Source: Halobacteriovorax sp. | GTDB taxonomy: Bacteria; Bdellovibrionota; Bacteriovoracia; Bacteriovoracales; Bacteriovoracaceae | Direction of reading: 5' to 3' | DNA length: 64,000 nt | Assembly (NCBI GenBank): GCA_002720865.1 | Contig: PBIO01000009.1 | Location: 62,001-126,000 of the forward strand | Shown: piece after piece, positions 41,201 through 50,165 of the stretch | Numbering within the stretch: position 1 is the stretch's first letter | Layout of the letters: each line of letters opens with the position of its first letter | Made by a program: the position numbers and the translations under genes | The notes under the pieces: generated by a model | What the model was told of the DNA's origin: nothing | Seen by the model: only the letters and a program-made list of their open reading frames with translations | Databases searched by the model: none

Positions 41201-42034
41201 ATGATAACAGAGGCTTACCTTTCTCCATTTCAAAATATCTTTCAAAACTTAGCTTTGGAGGATTATTTCCTAAGACAAGAGCATAGGGAACTAATTCTCT
41301 TCTATGTGAATAATCCTTGTGTGGTTATGGGAAACTTTCAAATCCCTTGGGCCGAAACGAATTCAAGCTTCTTAAAAGAATCAAACATCTCTTTGGCCAG
41401 AAGGCAAAGCGGTGGAGGTTGTGTCTATCACGATTTAGGAAATTTGAATTTTTGCTTTTTAAGGAATAAGTCGATTCTCACTGAAGCTGATAAATCAATC
41501 CATCTTAAGATGATACAAGACTTATTAAAGACTAGAGGTATTAACACAGAAAAATTAGAAAAAAGCGGTATGGTTTTTTTAAAGGACGATAAAAAATTTA
41601 AATTTTCTGGAGAGGCCTTTAAACAAATAAAAAATAGAAGCTTTCACCATGGAACCCTTCTTATTGACTCTAATCTTGTTAACTTGAACACAGCATTAAA
41701 ACCAGATTTTTCCTTTCTTAAGACTAAGGCCGTGGCCTCCAATCCTCATCTCGTAGGCAACCTTATTGATGTTTGGGGTGGGATTTCACCATCGGTGTTT
41801 TATAAAGAGTTTTTAAGTTTTCACAAACTTTCACAATTTAAGACCCCTATTGGTCTTGAAGAGTTAGTTGAAAAAGGCTCTAGTTCCTGGTCATGCTCTG
41901 AACAGGTTTTTGGAAAGACTCCAGTATTTGAGGTGCAGCAAAATAATAAGACCTTAGTTGTGTCCGGCGGTCAGGTAATTGAAGAGGACGGTGTAGAAGT
42001 TAGGAAGAGAGATTTTTCAGGGGAGCTCTCTTAG
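41201..42034 (+). CDS. lplA: Lipoate-protein ligase A-like enzyme
   Basis: The 277-residue protein has the LplA signature: ARRQSGGGCVYHDLGNLN (residues 66-83), with the lipoyl-AMP-binding Arg-Arg-x-Ser-Gly-Gly-Gly loop, and KFSGEAFKQIKNRSFHHGTLL (134-154), with the active-site Lys134 and His-Gly-Thr. It attaches exogenous lipoate or octanoate to dehydrogenase lipoyl domains. At 277 residues it is shorter than E. coli LplA (about 337), so the C-terminal accessory domain is reduced. No ribosome binding site is evident. The ABC exporter genes follow 15 bases downstream and are probably co-transcribed. Confidence 0.9.
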   Translation: MITEAYLSPFQNIFQNLALEDYFLRQEHRELILFYVNNPCVVMGNFQIPWAETNSSFLKESNISLARRQSGGGCVYHDLGNLNFCFLRNKSILTEADKSIHLKMIQDLLKTRGINTEKLEKSGMVFLKDDKKFKFSGEAFKQIKNRSFHHGTLLIDSNLVNLNTALKPDFSFLKTKAVASNPHLVGNLIDVWGGISPSVFYKEFLSFHKLSQFKTPIGLEELVEKGSSSWSCSEQVFGKTPVFEVQQNNKTLVVSGGQVIEEDGVEVRKRDFSGELS

Positions 42035-42049
42035 GGTAGACTTTCCCCC

Positions 42050-43747
42050 ATGTCTTCTCGAAAACATCAATCTAAAGCTCACTCCATTTGGCTCAATCAT
42101 CTCAAAGATAATTGGGGCATTTATCTATTAGGAACATTTTCGGTCATCATAACTAATCTGATGCAGGTAACTTGGACCAGAGGCCTAGGTTGGATAATAG
42201 ATTTTTTTTCAGGAGACCCCTATCCTCAGTTTTTTCATAGTACTGATAAAGATAAAACTTTTCTCCATATATTTTTAGTTCTCTTTTTTAGTAGAGTCTT
42301 TCTTTTTATTGGGCGATGGGGCTGGAGAATGACTTTAGCCAGACAGACTCACTACGCCGCAGCTAACTTAAGAAGATGGATTTTTAATAGCTCAAGATTT
42401 TTTCCAAGAAAGGACCTGGATACAAAATACACAAAAGGCCTTTTGATGAATGCTTCTACCAGTGATGTTAATGCTGCTAGATTTATTTTTGGCTTTACTC
42501 TTGTGGCCGTGGTCGACGTTGTTTTCTTAGGTTTTTTTACAATTTGGGCCATGCTAAGCATTCATGTCGAAATGACTCTTTGGTCTCTAGGAGTTCTCTT
42601 ATTTTTACCTTTTTTTGTAAAAAAGCTAAGCGCAATTGAAATTGATAAGTATACAGGAGCGCAGGAATTTTTGACGGTCTTTAATGATTTAGCTTCGCAA
42701 GTGGTTTCAACGATTAGACTTCAAAGATTAACCCAAACCGGAGAGTTTTGGCGTCTTCGTCTAGAGGAGACTGCGGAAGAATACAGAAGACAAAGATTAA
42801 GTGCCGTCTTTACTTCGCTCTTGTATTCACCATTAATGGGTGCTGTTTACTTTGTCAGCTACCTTGTGATCTTTATCTTGGGGATTCGTTTGGTATTTAA
42901 CGGAGGAATTAGTATCGGTGGTTTTATGGCCATGCAAGGATTGATTTTTTTAGTACAGGACCCCTTATTTGAATTAGGCTTTATCATAAGTGATTGGAAA
43001 AAAGGGAAGAAAAGTCTCGAGAGACTTTCCGAAATTTTTACTCATCCAAAAGAAGAGTGGTTGTTAAAAAAAGACGGGAGTGCTCTTAAGCCGCAGACCG
43101 AAGTTTTGAGGGCAAGTGATATCAATTTTTCTTATGAAGAGGGAAGAAACATTATTTCAGGCTTTAATCTTTCTTTAAAGCAAGGTGAAAGGCTAGGAAT
43201 AAAGGGACCAATTGGTACAGGAAAAACGACCCTCGTTTCAATTCTTTCGGGCCTTGAAAGAGGTAATGACGGGGAAGTTCTATATTGTGGTAAATCTTTT
43301 AATGAATACGATCATCATGAAATAAGAAAGTCAGTTTGTTTTGTCCCTCAAAAGCCATTTTTATTTGCTTCAAGTATTAGGGAAAACATTTGTATGGACA
43401 GGCCCTTTTCTGATGAAGAGGTTTGGCATGCATTAAAAGTGGCTGGCTTAGAAAGAGATATAAAAAGTTTTCCTGATCAGTTAGATACACCACTTGGTGA
43501 GTGGGGAATTAATTTATCCGGCGGCCAAAAGCAACGGCTTACACTTGCTCGCGCTCTAGCGAGAAAGCCCCATCTTCTTTTTCTTGATGACTGTCTTTCC
43601 GCAGTTGATACTGTTACAGAAGATAAAATCCTAAGGGGATTAGATAAAGAATTAAATGATACCACCCTTATCTGGGTTGCCCATAGGGATTCAACTCTTA
43701 AATACTGCGATAGAGTGATTGAAATGAAAGGGGAGGTTCTTCAATGA
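42050..43747 (+). CDS. ABC exporter half-transporter 1 (degenerate-site subunit)
   Basis: The 565-residue protein has an N-terminal six-helix exporter domain (about 20-310) and a C-terminal nucleotide-binding domain. Walker A is GPIGTGKTT, the signature is intact (LSGGQKQR), and Walker B ends LLFLDDCLSAVD, where the catalytic Glu is replaced by Asp. The H-loop His (WVAHRD) is kept. Such a change marks the degenerate-site partner in heterodimeric exporters such as TM287/288 or BmrCD. It pairs with the next gene, which overlaps it by four bases (ATGA). The substrate may be drugs, lipids or peptides. Confidence 0.92.
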   Translation: MSSRKHQSKAHSIWLNHLKDNWGIYLLGTFSVIITNLMQVTWTRGLGWIIDFFSGDPYPQFFHSTDKDKTFLHIFLVLFFSRVFLFIGRWGWRMTLARQTHYAAANLRRWIFNSSRFFPRKDLDTKYTKGLLMNASTSDVNAARFIFGFTLVAVVDVVFLGFFTIWAMLSIHVEMTLWSLGVLLFLPFFVKKLSAIEIDKYTGAQEFLTVFNDLASQVVSTIRLQRLTQTGEFWRLRLEETAEEYRRQRLSAVFTSLLYSPLMGAVYFVSYLVIFILGIRLVFNGGISIGGFMAMQGLIFLVQDPLFELGFIISDWKKGKKSLERLSEIFTHPKEEWLLKKDGSALKPQTEVLRASDINFSYEEGRNIISGFNLSLKQGERLGIKGPIGTGKTTLVSILSGLERGNDGEVLYCGKSFNEYDHHEIRKSVCFVPQKPFLFASSIRENICMDRPFSDEEVWHALKVAGLERDIKSFPDQLDTPLGEWGINLSGGQKQRLTLARALARKPHLLFLDDCLSAVDTVTEDKILRGLDKELNDTTLIWVAHRDSTLKYCDRVIEMKGEVLQ

Positions 43748-45573
43748 GAGATGATAAAAAACTTGTGAAAAAGAAGAGCTTTCTAGCTGCCGATGAACAA
43801 GATGATTCTGTCATAGATGAGAATAGGATAAGCGATCTCTCTGCCTTTATTTCTTTGTTTAAATATGCGAAAGGCTACTATAAACAACTTTCTATTGGAT
43901 TAAGCTTTATCATTTTAAGTTCTTTTACCTATATCTTAGGGGCGAGATTACTTGGTCAGCTCGTGGACAAAGGTCTTAAGGCCAAGGATATGGACGCCTC
44001 TATAAAATTTGCAGCTATTATTCTATTTTTAGAGCTTTTTGCCATTTTGATTGCATGGCAAGGTAGAAGATTAATTTCTTACTCTACTTCAAAAACAATT
44101 TTCAATATTAGGGCTAATCTTTTTAGCCATCTTCAACAGCTTCCGCTTGGCTTTTACGATCGTCAACCTCAAGGGAGGATTGTAACTAGGATTACTCACG
44201 ACGTAGAGGGAATTGAGCAATTCTTTTCAAACTCACTTGGACGTTTAATAAATTCAGCGACCACGGCCTCAATGGCAATGATTGCCATGGTGGTAACTTA
44301 TCCAAAACTTGGAGGAATATTAATAGCTTCGATGCTTCCTGCTGTCCTCTTTATATTTTTCACTCGTGAGCTGGTAAGAACAACTAATAGAAGAATGAGT
44401 ACGAAGTCTTCAAGCTGCAATGCCAAGCTTAGCGAATACTTAAATGGCTTAGAAGTCATCAGGGCCTTTGGCATGGAAAAATGGGCAAACGAGAAATATG
44501 AAGAAGCTGTTAATGAGCATCAAACTTCTCAGCTTGCGGCCAATAATTTATTTGCTTGGTCTAGACCTTTTATTAGTTTCCTTTGCACTTTTCCTCTTGT
44601 TGGTTTGGTGTGGTTCGGTGGAAAATCTCTTTTGGGTGGAGCCATTACTGTGGGAATCTTTGTCGCCTATATTCGCTATTGTGAACGCTTTTTTATGCCC
44701 ATAATGACTCTCGCAAGGGAGATTCATGTTATTCAACAAGCCTTTACTTCTGCCGAAAGGGTGGCAACGTTCCTGGCCCATAAAACCGAAGCCTCATCAC
44801 TTGGTGAAGATGGAGAGTACCGTGGCGAACCTGGATCTTTAAAGGGAGATATTCAGTTTAAAGATGTAGGAATGTATTATAACAAAGAGCAATGGGTTTT
44901 AGATGAATTAAATTTTCAGATAAGACCTGGAGAAAAGATTGGCCTGGTGGGGACTACTGGTTGCGGAAAGACCACAACCGTTTCGCTTCTGTCGAGGCTT
45001 TATGAATATCAAAAAGGTGAAGTACTCCTAGATGGTAAATCTATTAGAGACTACGAAAGAAATTTTTTAAGAGAGCAGATCGGTTTTGTTTCACAAGATG
45101 TCATCATCTTTAGAGGAAGCTTGAAGCAAAACTTAACGACCGATGATGAATTATCTAATGAAGTTATTCTAGAGTGCTGTAAAAATACTGGACTTCAAAA
45201 AGTAATGAGCGATACGGGGCTTACTTTAGAAAGTGAAATTCAAGAAGGTGGTTCAAACCTCTCTATAGGTGAAAGACAACTCGTGGCCCTTACAAGAGTG
45301 CTGGTTAGGAACCCAAGTGTACTTGTTCTTGATGAGGCTACGGCCAATATTGACCCTGGATATGAAGAGATTATTCATGGGGCTGTGGAAAAGGCCATGG
45401 AAGGAAGAACCTGTCTTATGATAGCCCACCGTTTAGATACACTAAAGGCCTGTGATCGAATTCTTGTTTTTGAGAAAGGTCGGTTAATTGAAGAAGGCTC
45501 GGAAGAGGAGCTACAAGCGAGGAAGGGGCATTTTTATAAATTACAGAATGCCGACTTTCGCGATCAGGTATAG
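43744..45573 (+). CDS. ABC exporter half-transporter 2 (consensus-site subunit)
   Basis: The 609-residue protein has a six-helix membrane domain with the coupling segment PLGFYDRQPQGRIVTRITHD, then a nucleotide-binding domain. Walker A is GTTGCGKTT, Walker B is LVLDEATANID with the catalytic Glu, and the H-loop is IAHRLD. Its signature motif reads NLSIGERQ instead of LSGGQ. It therefore contributes the canonical Walker motifs and the altered signature, the mirror image of the partner encoded just upstream. It forms a heterodimeric exporter in the inner membrane, and the substrate is not deducible. Confidence 0.93.
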   Translation: MRDDKKLVKKKSFLAADEQDDSVIDENRISDLSAFISLFKYAKGYYKQLSIGLSFIILSSFTYILGARLLGQLVDKGLKAKDMDASIKFAAIILFLELFAILIAWQGRRLISYSTSKTIFNIRANLFSHLQQLPLGFYDRQPQGRIVTRITHDVEGIEQFFSNSLGRLINSATTASMAMIAMVVTYPKLGGILIASMLPAVLFIFFTRELVRTTNRRMSTKSSSCNAKLSEYLNGLEVIRAFGMEKWANEKYEEAVNEHQTSQLAANNLFAWSRPFISFLCTFPLVGLVWFGGKSLLGGAITVGIFVAYIRYCERFFMPIMTLAREIHVIQQAFTSAERVATFLAHKTEASSLGEDGEYRGEPGSLKGDIQFKDVGMYYNKEQWVLDELNFQIRPGEKIGLVGTTGCGKTTTVSLLSRLYEYQKGEVLLDGKSIRDYERNFLREQIGFVSQDVIIFRGSLKQNLTTDDELSNEVILECCKNTGLQKVMSDTGLTLESEIQEGGSNLSIGERQLVALTRVLVRNPSVLVLDEATANIDPGYEEIIHGAVEKAMEGRTCLMIAHRLDTLKACDRILVFEKGRLIEEGSEEELQARKGHFYKLQNADFRDQV

Positions 45574-45621
45574 TAAGAACTGGTTTTATTTTCTTAAAAA
45601 ATTAACTTTATTAACTACTTA

Positions 45622-45636
45622 GATACGTCGATACGT
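45622..45636 (+). repeat. Tandem GATACGT boxes before the histidine kinase gene
   Basis: GATACGT occurs twice with an eight-base period (45622-45628 and 45630-45636). The second copy runs into the palindrome ATACGTAT, ending six bases before the ATG. It could be an operator or part of a short leader. It occupies the place of the ribosome binding site, of which there is none. Confidence 0.3.
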
Positions 45637-45642
45637 ATTTAT

Positions 45643-46821
45643 ATGAACAAGTTTCTTCAAAATATTCTAATTAAGAATAATCTTATTGATAGTCATGGAA
45701 ATATAACCAGTGACGATGGAGATAAGTTTCTTAAGTGTATTAGTGATGCCCTTGATGAAAGAGAAAAAGAATATGAAGAAATGCAGGCCGAAAAAGAAAA
45801 GCTAAAAGTTATTTTAGATACTACTCCTTGTACTATTAGTTGGCTCACCAAAGATATGAAATATGGCGGTGTGAATAAGGCCCTAGCAGACCTTACTAAG
45901 CTTAAGTCTGAAGAGTTTGCTGGAAAAGAAATTGGTTTTTACACTGTTAATAAACATTTTTATAACTTTGCAGACACTCTCTTTCAAAGTAAAGCCCCTT
46001 CGATTTACGAAGAGTTAGAAACTAAAATTGATGGCGATGATAAACAGTTTTGGGTAACGGGAACAAAGTTTGATAATGGGAATCAGGGTGTTGTCATAGG
46101 TATCGATATTACTGAACTAAATAATATGAGACAACATGTCTCTTTTACAGAAAAACTCTCACAGCTTGGGGAAATGGTCGCTAGTATTATCCATGAAGTT
46201 AATAATCCCTTAACGATGATAAGGATGCAAGGCCAAAGGTTAGAAAAGCTTGTTGAAAAAGGTGAAACAGAAAAAATCTTACAAGCTTCCGAAAAGATCG
46301 TCAGCACCTCTGATAGGATCACTCAAATTATTAGAGGAGTTAAATCATTTGTAAGACAGGGAGATAAAGACCCAAAACAGATTGTTGCCTTGAGAGATAT
46401 TGTAGATGATGCGAAAGTTATCTGCGATGGAAAGCTTAAAGAAAACCAGGTTCCAATGGAAATTCTTGATTCTGAAGATGTGCAAGTTAATATAAATGTT
46501 ACACAGATCTTTCAGGTTTTTGTTAATCTTATTTCTAATGGTTGTGACGCCATCGAAGACTTAGACGAGAAATGGTTGAAACTTAGTTGGGAAGTTGGTG
46601 ATGACAAAATTATTATCAAGTTTCAAGACTCTGGTAGAGGAATACCTGAAGACGTTCAAAAAGGAATGTGGACCTCATTTTTCACAACGAAAGCTGTAGG
46701 CAAGGGAACCGGTTTAGGTCTTAGTCTATGCGCAAAAATTGTTGAAGAGCATGGTGGGAAAATCTACGTGGATAATAATCAACCAAATACTACTTTTGTA
46801 ATTGAGCTGCCTCAGGGCTAG
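45643..46821 (+). CDS. Cytosolic PAS-domain sensor histidine kinase
   Basis: The protein has 392 residues and no membrane segment. A short coiled coil (about 35-55) leads a PAS domain (about 55-160), then the phospho-acceptor helix GEMVASIIHEVNNPLT with His184. The kinase domain follows: NLISNGCDAIED (N box), FQDSGRGIP (G1), WTSFFTTKAVGKGTGLGLSLC (F and G2). It is an orphan, with no response regulator in the window. It probably senses an intracellular ligand or redox state and signals to an unlinked regulator. Its last 32 bases overlap the convergent methyltransferase gene. Confidence 0.93.
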   Translation: MNKFLQNILIKNNLIDSHGNITSDDGDKFLKCISDALDEREKEYEEMQAEKEKLKVILDTTPCTISWLTKDMKYGGVNKALADLTKLKSEEFAGKEIGFYTVNKHFYNFADTLFQSKAPSIYEELETKIDGDDKQFWVTGTKFDNGNQGVVIGIDITELNNMRQHVSFTEKLSQLGEMVASIIHEVNNPLTMIRMQGQRLEKLVEKGETEKILQASEKIVSTSDRITQIIRGVKSFVRQGDKDPKQIVALRDIVDDAKVICDGKLKENQVPMEILDSEDVQVNINVTQIFQVFVNLISNGCDAIEDLDEKWLKLSWEVGDDKIIIKFQDSGRGIPEDVQKGMWTSFFTTKAVGKGTGLGLSLCAKIVEEHGGKIYVDNNQPNTTFVIELPQG

Positions 46822-47974
46822 GTGCTCGGTAAACAAAAGCCTTTTCTCTTATAGTTTTAATAGATTGAATCGTCGTCTTTTTACGGCTAATCTTTTTTTC
46901 TTTTCTTGCTGTTTCAACCATGGCGGTAATAGCCTTGCCGATGGCCTTCCCAAGAAGTGGTGGCACGGCATTTCCAATCTGTCTCCATTGAGCAGAAACT
47001 GGGCCAGTAAATTCAAAATTATTCGGAAAACTTTGAAGAGCAGCTGCTTCTCTTTGAGTTAAATAACGATTCTCAGTAGGGTGATAATAGCTATGTCGAT
47101 GAGTCATTATAGTGGGGGATGGCTCTTTTCGATCTAGCCTTTGATACTTAGTTTGACGAAATCGACCTTCCCTAATTGTTTTCCAGTTGATTCCAAGTTT
47201 TAGCCTAGGGGTTAAGTAGGCCTTCTCATCTCGTTCGTATCTAATCCCTTTACCTTCAGGAATTCTTTTTAATCGATCACGATCTAATTTATTACTAACT
47301 TTTGCTAGATCTAAGTCATGGTTTAAAATCTTACCACTTCTTGTTTTTAACTTTTTAAAAGCTTCGCCTACCGTTACAGGGGGAATAAAGCTTCTTCCAA
47401 TAATTGTATTATGGCTGGCCTTTGGAAACACGACTTTTGAGTTCAGACGACTACCAATAATTATAGTTCTTCTTCTTTTTTCTGGAACTCCATGCTGTTC
47501 AGCTGACATAACTTGAACACCCATATTGTAGCCCATAGATTCAAACTTATTAAAAACAGCTTTTAAAGTTTGTTCATTTTTTTTCGCTAGAAGTCCTGTG
47601 ACATTTTCCATGACGACAAAAGAAGGTTTTGTTAGACGAACTATCCTTACAAACTGAAGAAAAAGAGAATTTCGATCGTCATCTGGATTACCGGTTCCGA
47701 CTGTTGAGAAGCCTTGGCAGGGCGGACCACCAACGACCACGTCAATATTATTACCCTCTAACATATCTTCAAGCTTTTTCTTTTTAAGCTCATGAATATC
47801 GCCGCAGAAAACTTTGGCGTGCTTATGATTTTTTTCAAAAGTGTTCATGGCGTGTTGATTAAAATCAACACCTAGTAAACATTTATGTCCGGCCATCTCC
47901 ATTCCACAGGAAAAGCCACCAGCTCCGGCAAAGACATCGATGAAATTTAACTGAATTTTTTTCTTAGTAGGCAT
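46790..47974 (-). CDS. DNA (cytosine-5) methyltransferase
   Basis: I start at the ATG giving MPTKKKIQLNFIDVFAGAGG. A TTG twelve codons earlier lies within the promoter. All key motifs are present: motif I DVFAGAGGFSCG, motif IV GGPPCQGFS with catalytic Cys86, motif VI VMENV, motif VIII EKRRRTIIIG, and motif X QIGNAVPPLLGKAI. The 394-residue protein has the target-recognition region between VIII and IX. It methylates cytosine at C5 in a specific sequence that cannot be read here. No restriction endonuclease gene is adjacent, so it is an orphan or epigenetic methylase, or its partner lies elsewhere. Confidence 0.93.
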   Translation of the reverse strand: MPTKKKIQLNFIDVFAGAGGFSCGMEMAGHKCLLGVDFNQHAMNTFEKNHKHAKVFCGDIHELKKKKLEDMLEGNNIDVVVGGPPCQGFSTVGTGNPDDDRNSLFLQFVRIVRLTKPSFVVMENVTGLLAKKNEQTLKAVFNKFESMGYNMGVQVMSAEQHGVPEKRRRTIIIGSRLNSKVVFPKASHNTIIGRSFIPPVTVGEAFKKLKTRSGKILNHDLDLAKVSNKLDRDRLKRIPEGKGIRYERDEKAYLTPRLKLGINWKTIREGRFRQTKYQRLDRKEPSPTIMTHRHSYYHPTENRYLTQREAAALQSFPNNFEFTGPVSAQWRQIGNAVPPLLGKAIGKAITAMVETARKEKKISRKKTTIQSIKTIREKAFVYRAPSPEAAQLQK

Positions 47975-47980
47975 GTGATA

Positions 47981-48010
47981 ATTATCAATTTTCACAAGTG
48001 AAATTGTCAA
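47981..48010 (-). promoter_or_regulatory. Near-consensus promoter with palindromic operator, leaderless methyltransferase transcript
   Basis: On the minus strand TTGACA (48005-48010) and GATAAT (47981-47986) are 18 bases apart. The spacer carries the perfect 14-base palindrome TTTCACTTGTGAAA (47990-48003). The predicted transcription start falls at or beside the ATG at 47974, and no Shine-Dalgarno sequence exists. A dimeric repressor, possibly the methyltransferase itself, would block the promoter by binding the palindrome. Confidence 0.6.
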
Positions 48011-48022
48011 TTTTTATAGACT

Positions 48023-48859
48023 TTAAGCTGCCTTTTTATTTTCCTCAGTATCGTCAGAATTTGGGTTGACAATCTTTAAGAGCCCTTCATCTTCGGCTTC
48101 TGGAGCATTTTGGATCTTAAAGAGGGTATCAAGACCAGATTGATTATAATGACTAACTTTAAAAATATTTTTCTCATTCCTAAAAACACGCTTGGTAAAG
48201 TGTGGAGACCAGATATTTTTAAATCTGGTGCTGATCACAACAATAAGACCGGTCGTGGCGGATTTATAGACAAGAGCTTGAATAAAAAGACTTAAGAGCT
48301 TCTTACCTAAAAACTTTTCTGGGTTTTCTAAGAATAAAAAGTCTCCTGATTGTAGGAGGGCTTTTACCAAGGCCAAGGCTTTTCTTGACTCATCATCTAC
48401 CGTTGAGGGTCTATTTTCCTTAAGAGAAATTGAGTTGAAAAGGCTTACTAGGTGGGGATTTCCACTTTGTTCAAGCTGCTTTGATAAATTAGCTTTTTGA
48501 GAATCTTCGTCATTTCCATTGGAATGCAATAGAAGATTTTCTTCTAGGCTTAGGTTTTCAATTAAAGGTCCATTTGTTTCAACATGTGAAAAGCGAAATG
48601 GCTTAGGATATCCATATAGCTTTAAAAAGCTAAGGAAATCCTTTAGCTGGCTGAACTCTTGCTTATTTCCAGAGTTCTCAAATAAGGCCAAGTCCATTTT
48701 CTCTAATGGAAATTCTTTTGTCATACTAGCTTTTCGGAAACTCTTAGGAGAAGATTTAGAGCTAAATGCTTGAAATAATGAGGAAAATAATGCCTCTCCA
48801 CTGATCCCTGCAAGGGCTCTACAGCCTGTTATAATGCCTATAGACGTATTTTTAAGCAA
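48023..48859 (-). CDS. Degenerate ABC-ATPase-like protein
   Basis: The 278-residue protein has no intact ATP-binding motif but follows the order of an ABC nucleotide-binding domain. A strand plus Gly-rich loop (IGIITGCRALAGISGEALF) sits where Walker A would be. NLSLEENLLL resembles the segment after the Q-loop. DESRKALALVKALLQSGDFLFLEN resembles the signature helix followed by Walker B (hydrophobic-x-L-E). VVISTRF occupies the H-loop position. The Lys of Walker A is absent, so it is probably catalytically dead. It starts with TTG. It lies between the methyltransferase promoter and the MnmA-like gene. Confidence 0.55.
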   Translation of the reverse strand: MLKNTSIGIITGCRALAGISGEALFSSLFQAFSSKSSPKSFRKASMTKEFPLEKMDLALFENSGNKQEFSQLKDFLSFLKLYGYPKPFRFSHVETNGPLIENLSLEENLLLHSNGNDEDSQKANLSKQLEQSGNPHLVSLFNSISLKENRPSTVDDESRKALALVKALLQSGDFLFLENPEKFLGKKLLSLFIQALVYKSATTGLIVVISTRFKNIWSPHFTKRVFRNEKNIFKVSHYNQSGLDTLFKIQNAPEAEDEGLLKIVNPNSDDTEENKKAA

Positions 48860-48877
48860 AATGAGTAAACGGACTAA

Positions 48878-50164
48878 ATGGCTCAGATGAATCAGAAAAA
48901 CCCAAAAAGCAAAACGATTTTAATTGGAATGACCGGAAGAATCGACTCCACTGTTGCGGCCTACTTATTAAAAAAACAAGGTCATAATGTAATCGGAATA
49001 GGTATTTTGTTTAATAAAACTGATGAGGTTCCAAGCCTTGATCCTAAAACTGGTGAAGTTATAAAGCCATATGGTGTTCAGTTCATTAATGATTTAGGTA
49101 GGGTAAAAGGCGTTTGCGATGAGCTCGATATTCCTTTTTATGGAGTCCATGCTGAAGATCGATACCAGGCTGGCGTTGAAGAGTTCTTAGTTGCTGCTAG
49201 ACTAGGGGGAACAACATATTCACCCCTTGTTTTTTCAACTAGAACTATTCTTGAAATATTAGTAGAAAAAATGGTTCCCCTTAAAGCTGACGCAGTTGCC
49301 ACTGGAAACTATGCAAAGATTAGTATTAATCAAAGTACGGGTTCAATCGGACTTGGACAAAGTAATGATCTTGCCAATGATGAAACCTTTCAAATGGCCA
49401 GAATAAAACCTTCGGATGCTAGGCATCTTGTTTTGCCCTTATCGGAAATGAGAAGAAAAGAAGTTCTTAAAATCTACAGCTCTTTAAATCTAAAGAACTC
49501 AGTTTCGGACAAAGAAATAAAAGGGGATAAGGTTAATGAGATTCTCTTAATGGAAGATCCTCGAATTATAAAAGTTGTAGAAGATCTATCTTCTGAAGAT
49601 TTAAGAAGAACCGGATCACTAATTAACTACGTGGAAGATTCTATTTTAGGCGACCATGAAGGAATACATAAATATTTTATTGGTCAAAATAAAGTTAAAG
49701 GAAAAAGTCTCGCTTCTGTAGATCCGAAAATGCAGGTTGTAAAAATTGATCCTCAGCTTGGTGACGTATATTTAGCCTCGCCTACCGATCTTAAATTTAC
49801 CTTTTGCGAGTTGAAAGACTTTAATGCTGGAAAAGGTAAAAATTCATCAATTCCCGTAGAGGCTCATGTAAAGTTTAGACCAGATACTTTGAAAGTACCC
49901 TGTGATGTTTACCTAGGAAATAATAACTCTGCTATTTTGGAATTTAAAGAAGCTCAAAAGGGTCAAATCGTTCCTGGGCAATTCGTTGTAATCTATGACC
50001 GTGAAGGTGAAGGGGCTAAAGTTATAGGTGCTGGAGTTGTCAATCGGAGTGGATATATTTCAGATTCTGGTGAGAGAAGAGAGCTACCTCTAACAAACTC
50101 AGAAAAATACGATGTTGATGAAGACAGCGTAAAAAGTAAAAAAGCTTCACCTTTTAGATTTTAA
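48878..50164 (+). CDS. MnmA-like protein lacking the catalytic cysteines
   Basis: The 428-residue protein aligns by eye with tRNA 2-thiouridylase MnmA. Its PP-loop reads GMTGRIDST (18-26) instead of GMSGGVDSS. TYSPLVFSTRTIL replaces TPNPDILCNREIK, putting Ser120 where the first catalytic Cys belongs. ATGNYA replaces ATGHYC, and the segment KGDKVNEILLMEDPRI lacks the second Cys. The C-terminal barrel (VEAHVKFRP...GAGVV) is kept. It can hardly thiolate tRNA by the normal route and may bind RNA or regulate. It is followed at two bases by an M28 peptidase gene, and the true mnmA is next. Confidence 0.8.
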   Translation: MAQMNQKNPKSKTILIGMTGRIDSTVAAYLLKKQGHNVIGIGILFNKTDEVPSLDPKTGEVIKPYGVQFINDLGRVKGVCDELDIPFYGVHAEDRYQAGVEEFLVAARLGGTTYSPLVFSTRTILEILVEKMVPLKADAVATGNYAKISINQSTGSIGLGQSNDLANDETFQMARIKPSDARHLVLPLSEMRRKEVLKIYSSLNLKNSVSDKEIKGDKVNEILLMEDPRIIKVVEDLSSEDLRRTGSLINYVEDSILGDHEGIHKYFIGQNKVKGKSLASVDPKMQVVKIDPQLGDVYLASPTDLKFTFCELKDFNAGKGKNSSIPVEAHVKFRPDTLKVPCDVYLGNNNSAILEFKEAQKGQIVPGQFVVIYDREGEGAKVIGAGVVNRSGYISDSGERRELPLTNSEKYDVDEDSVKSKKASPFRF

Positions 50165-50165
50165 T

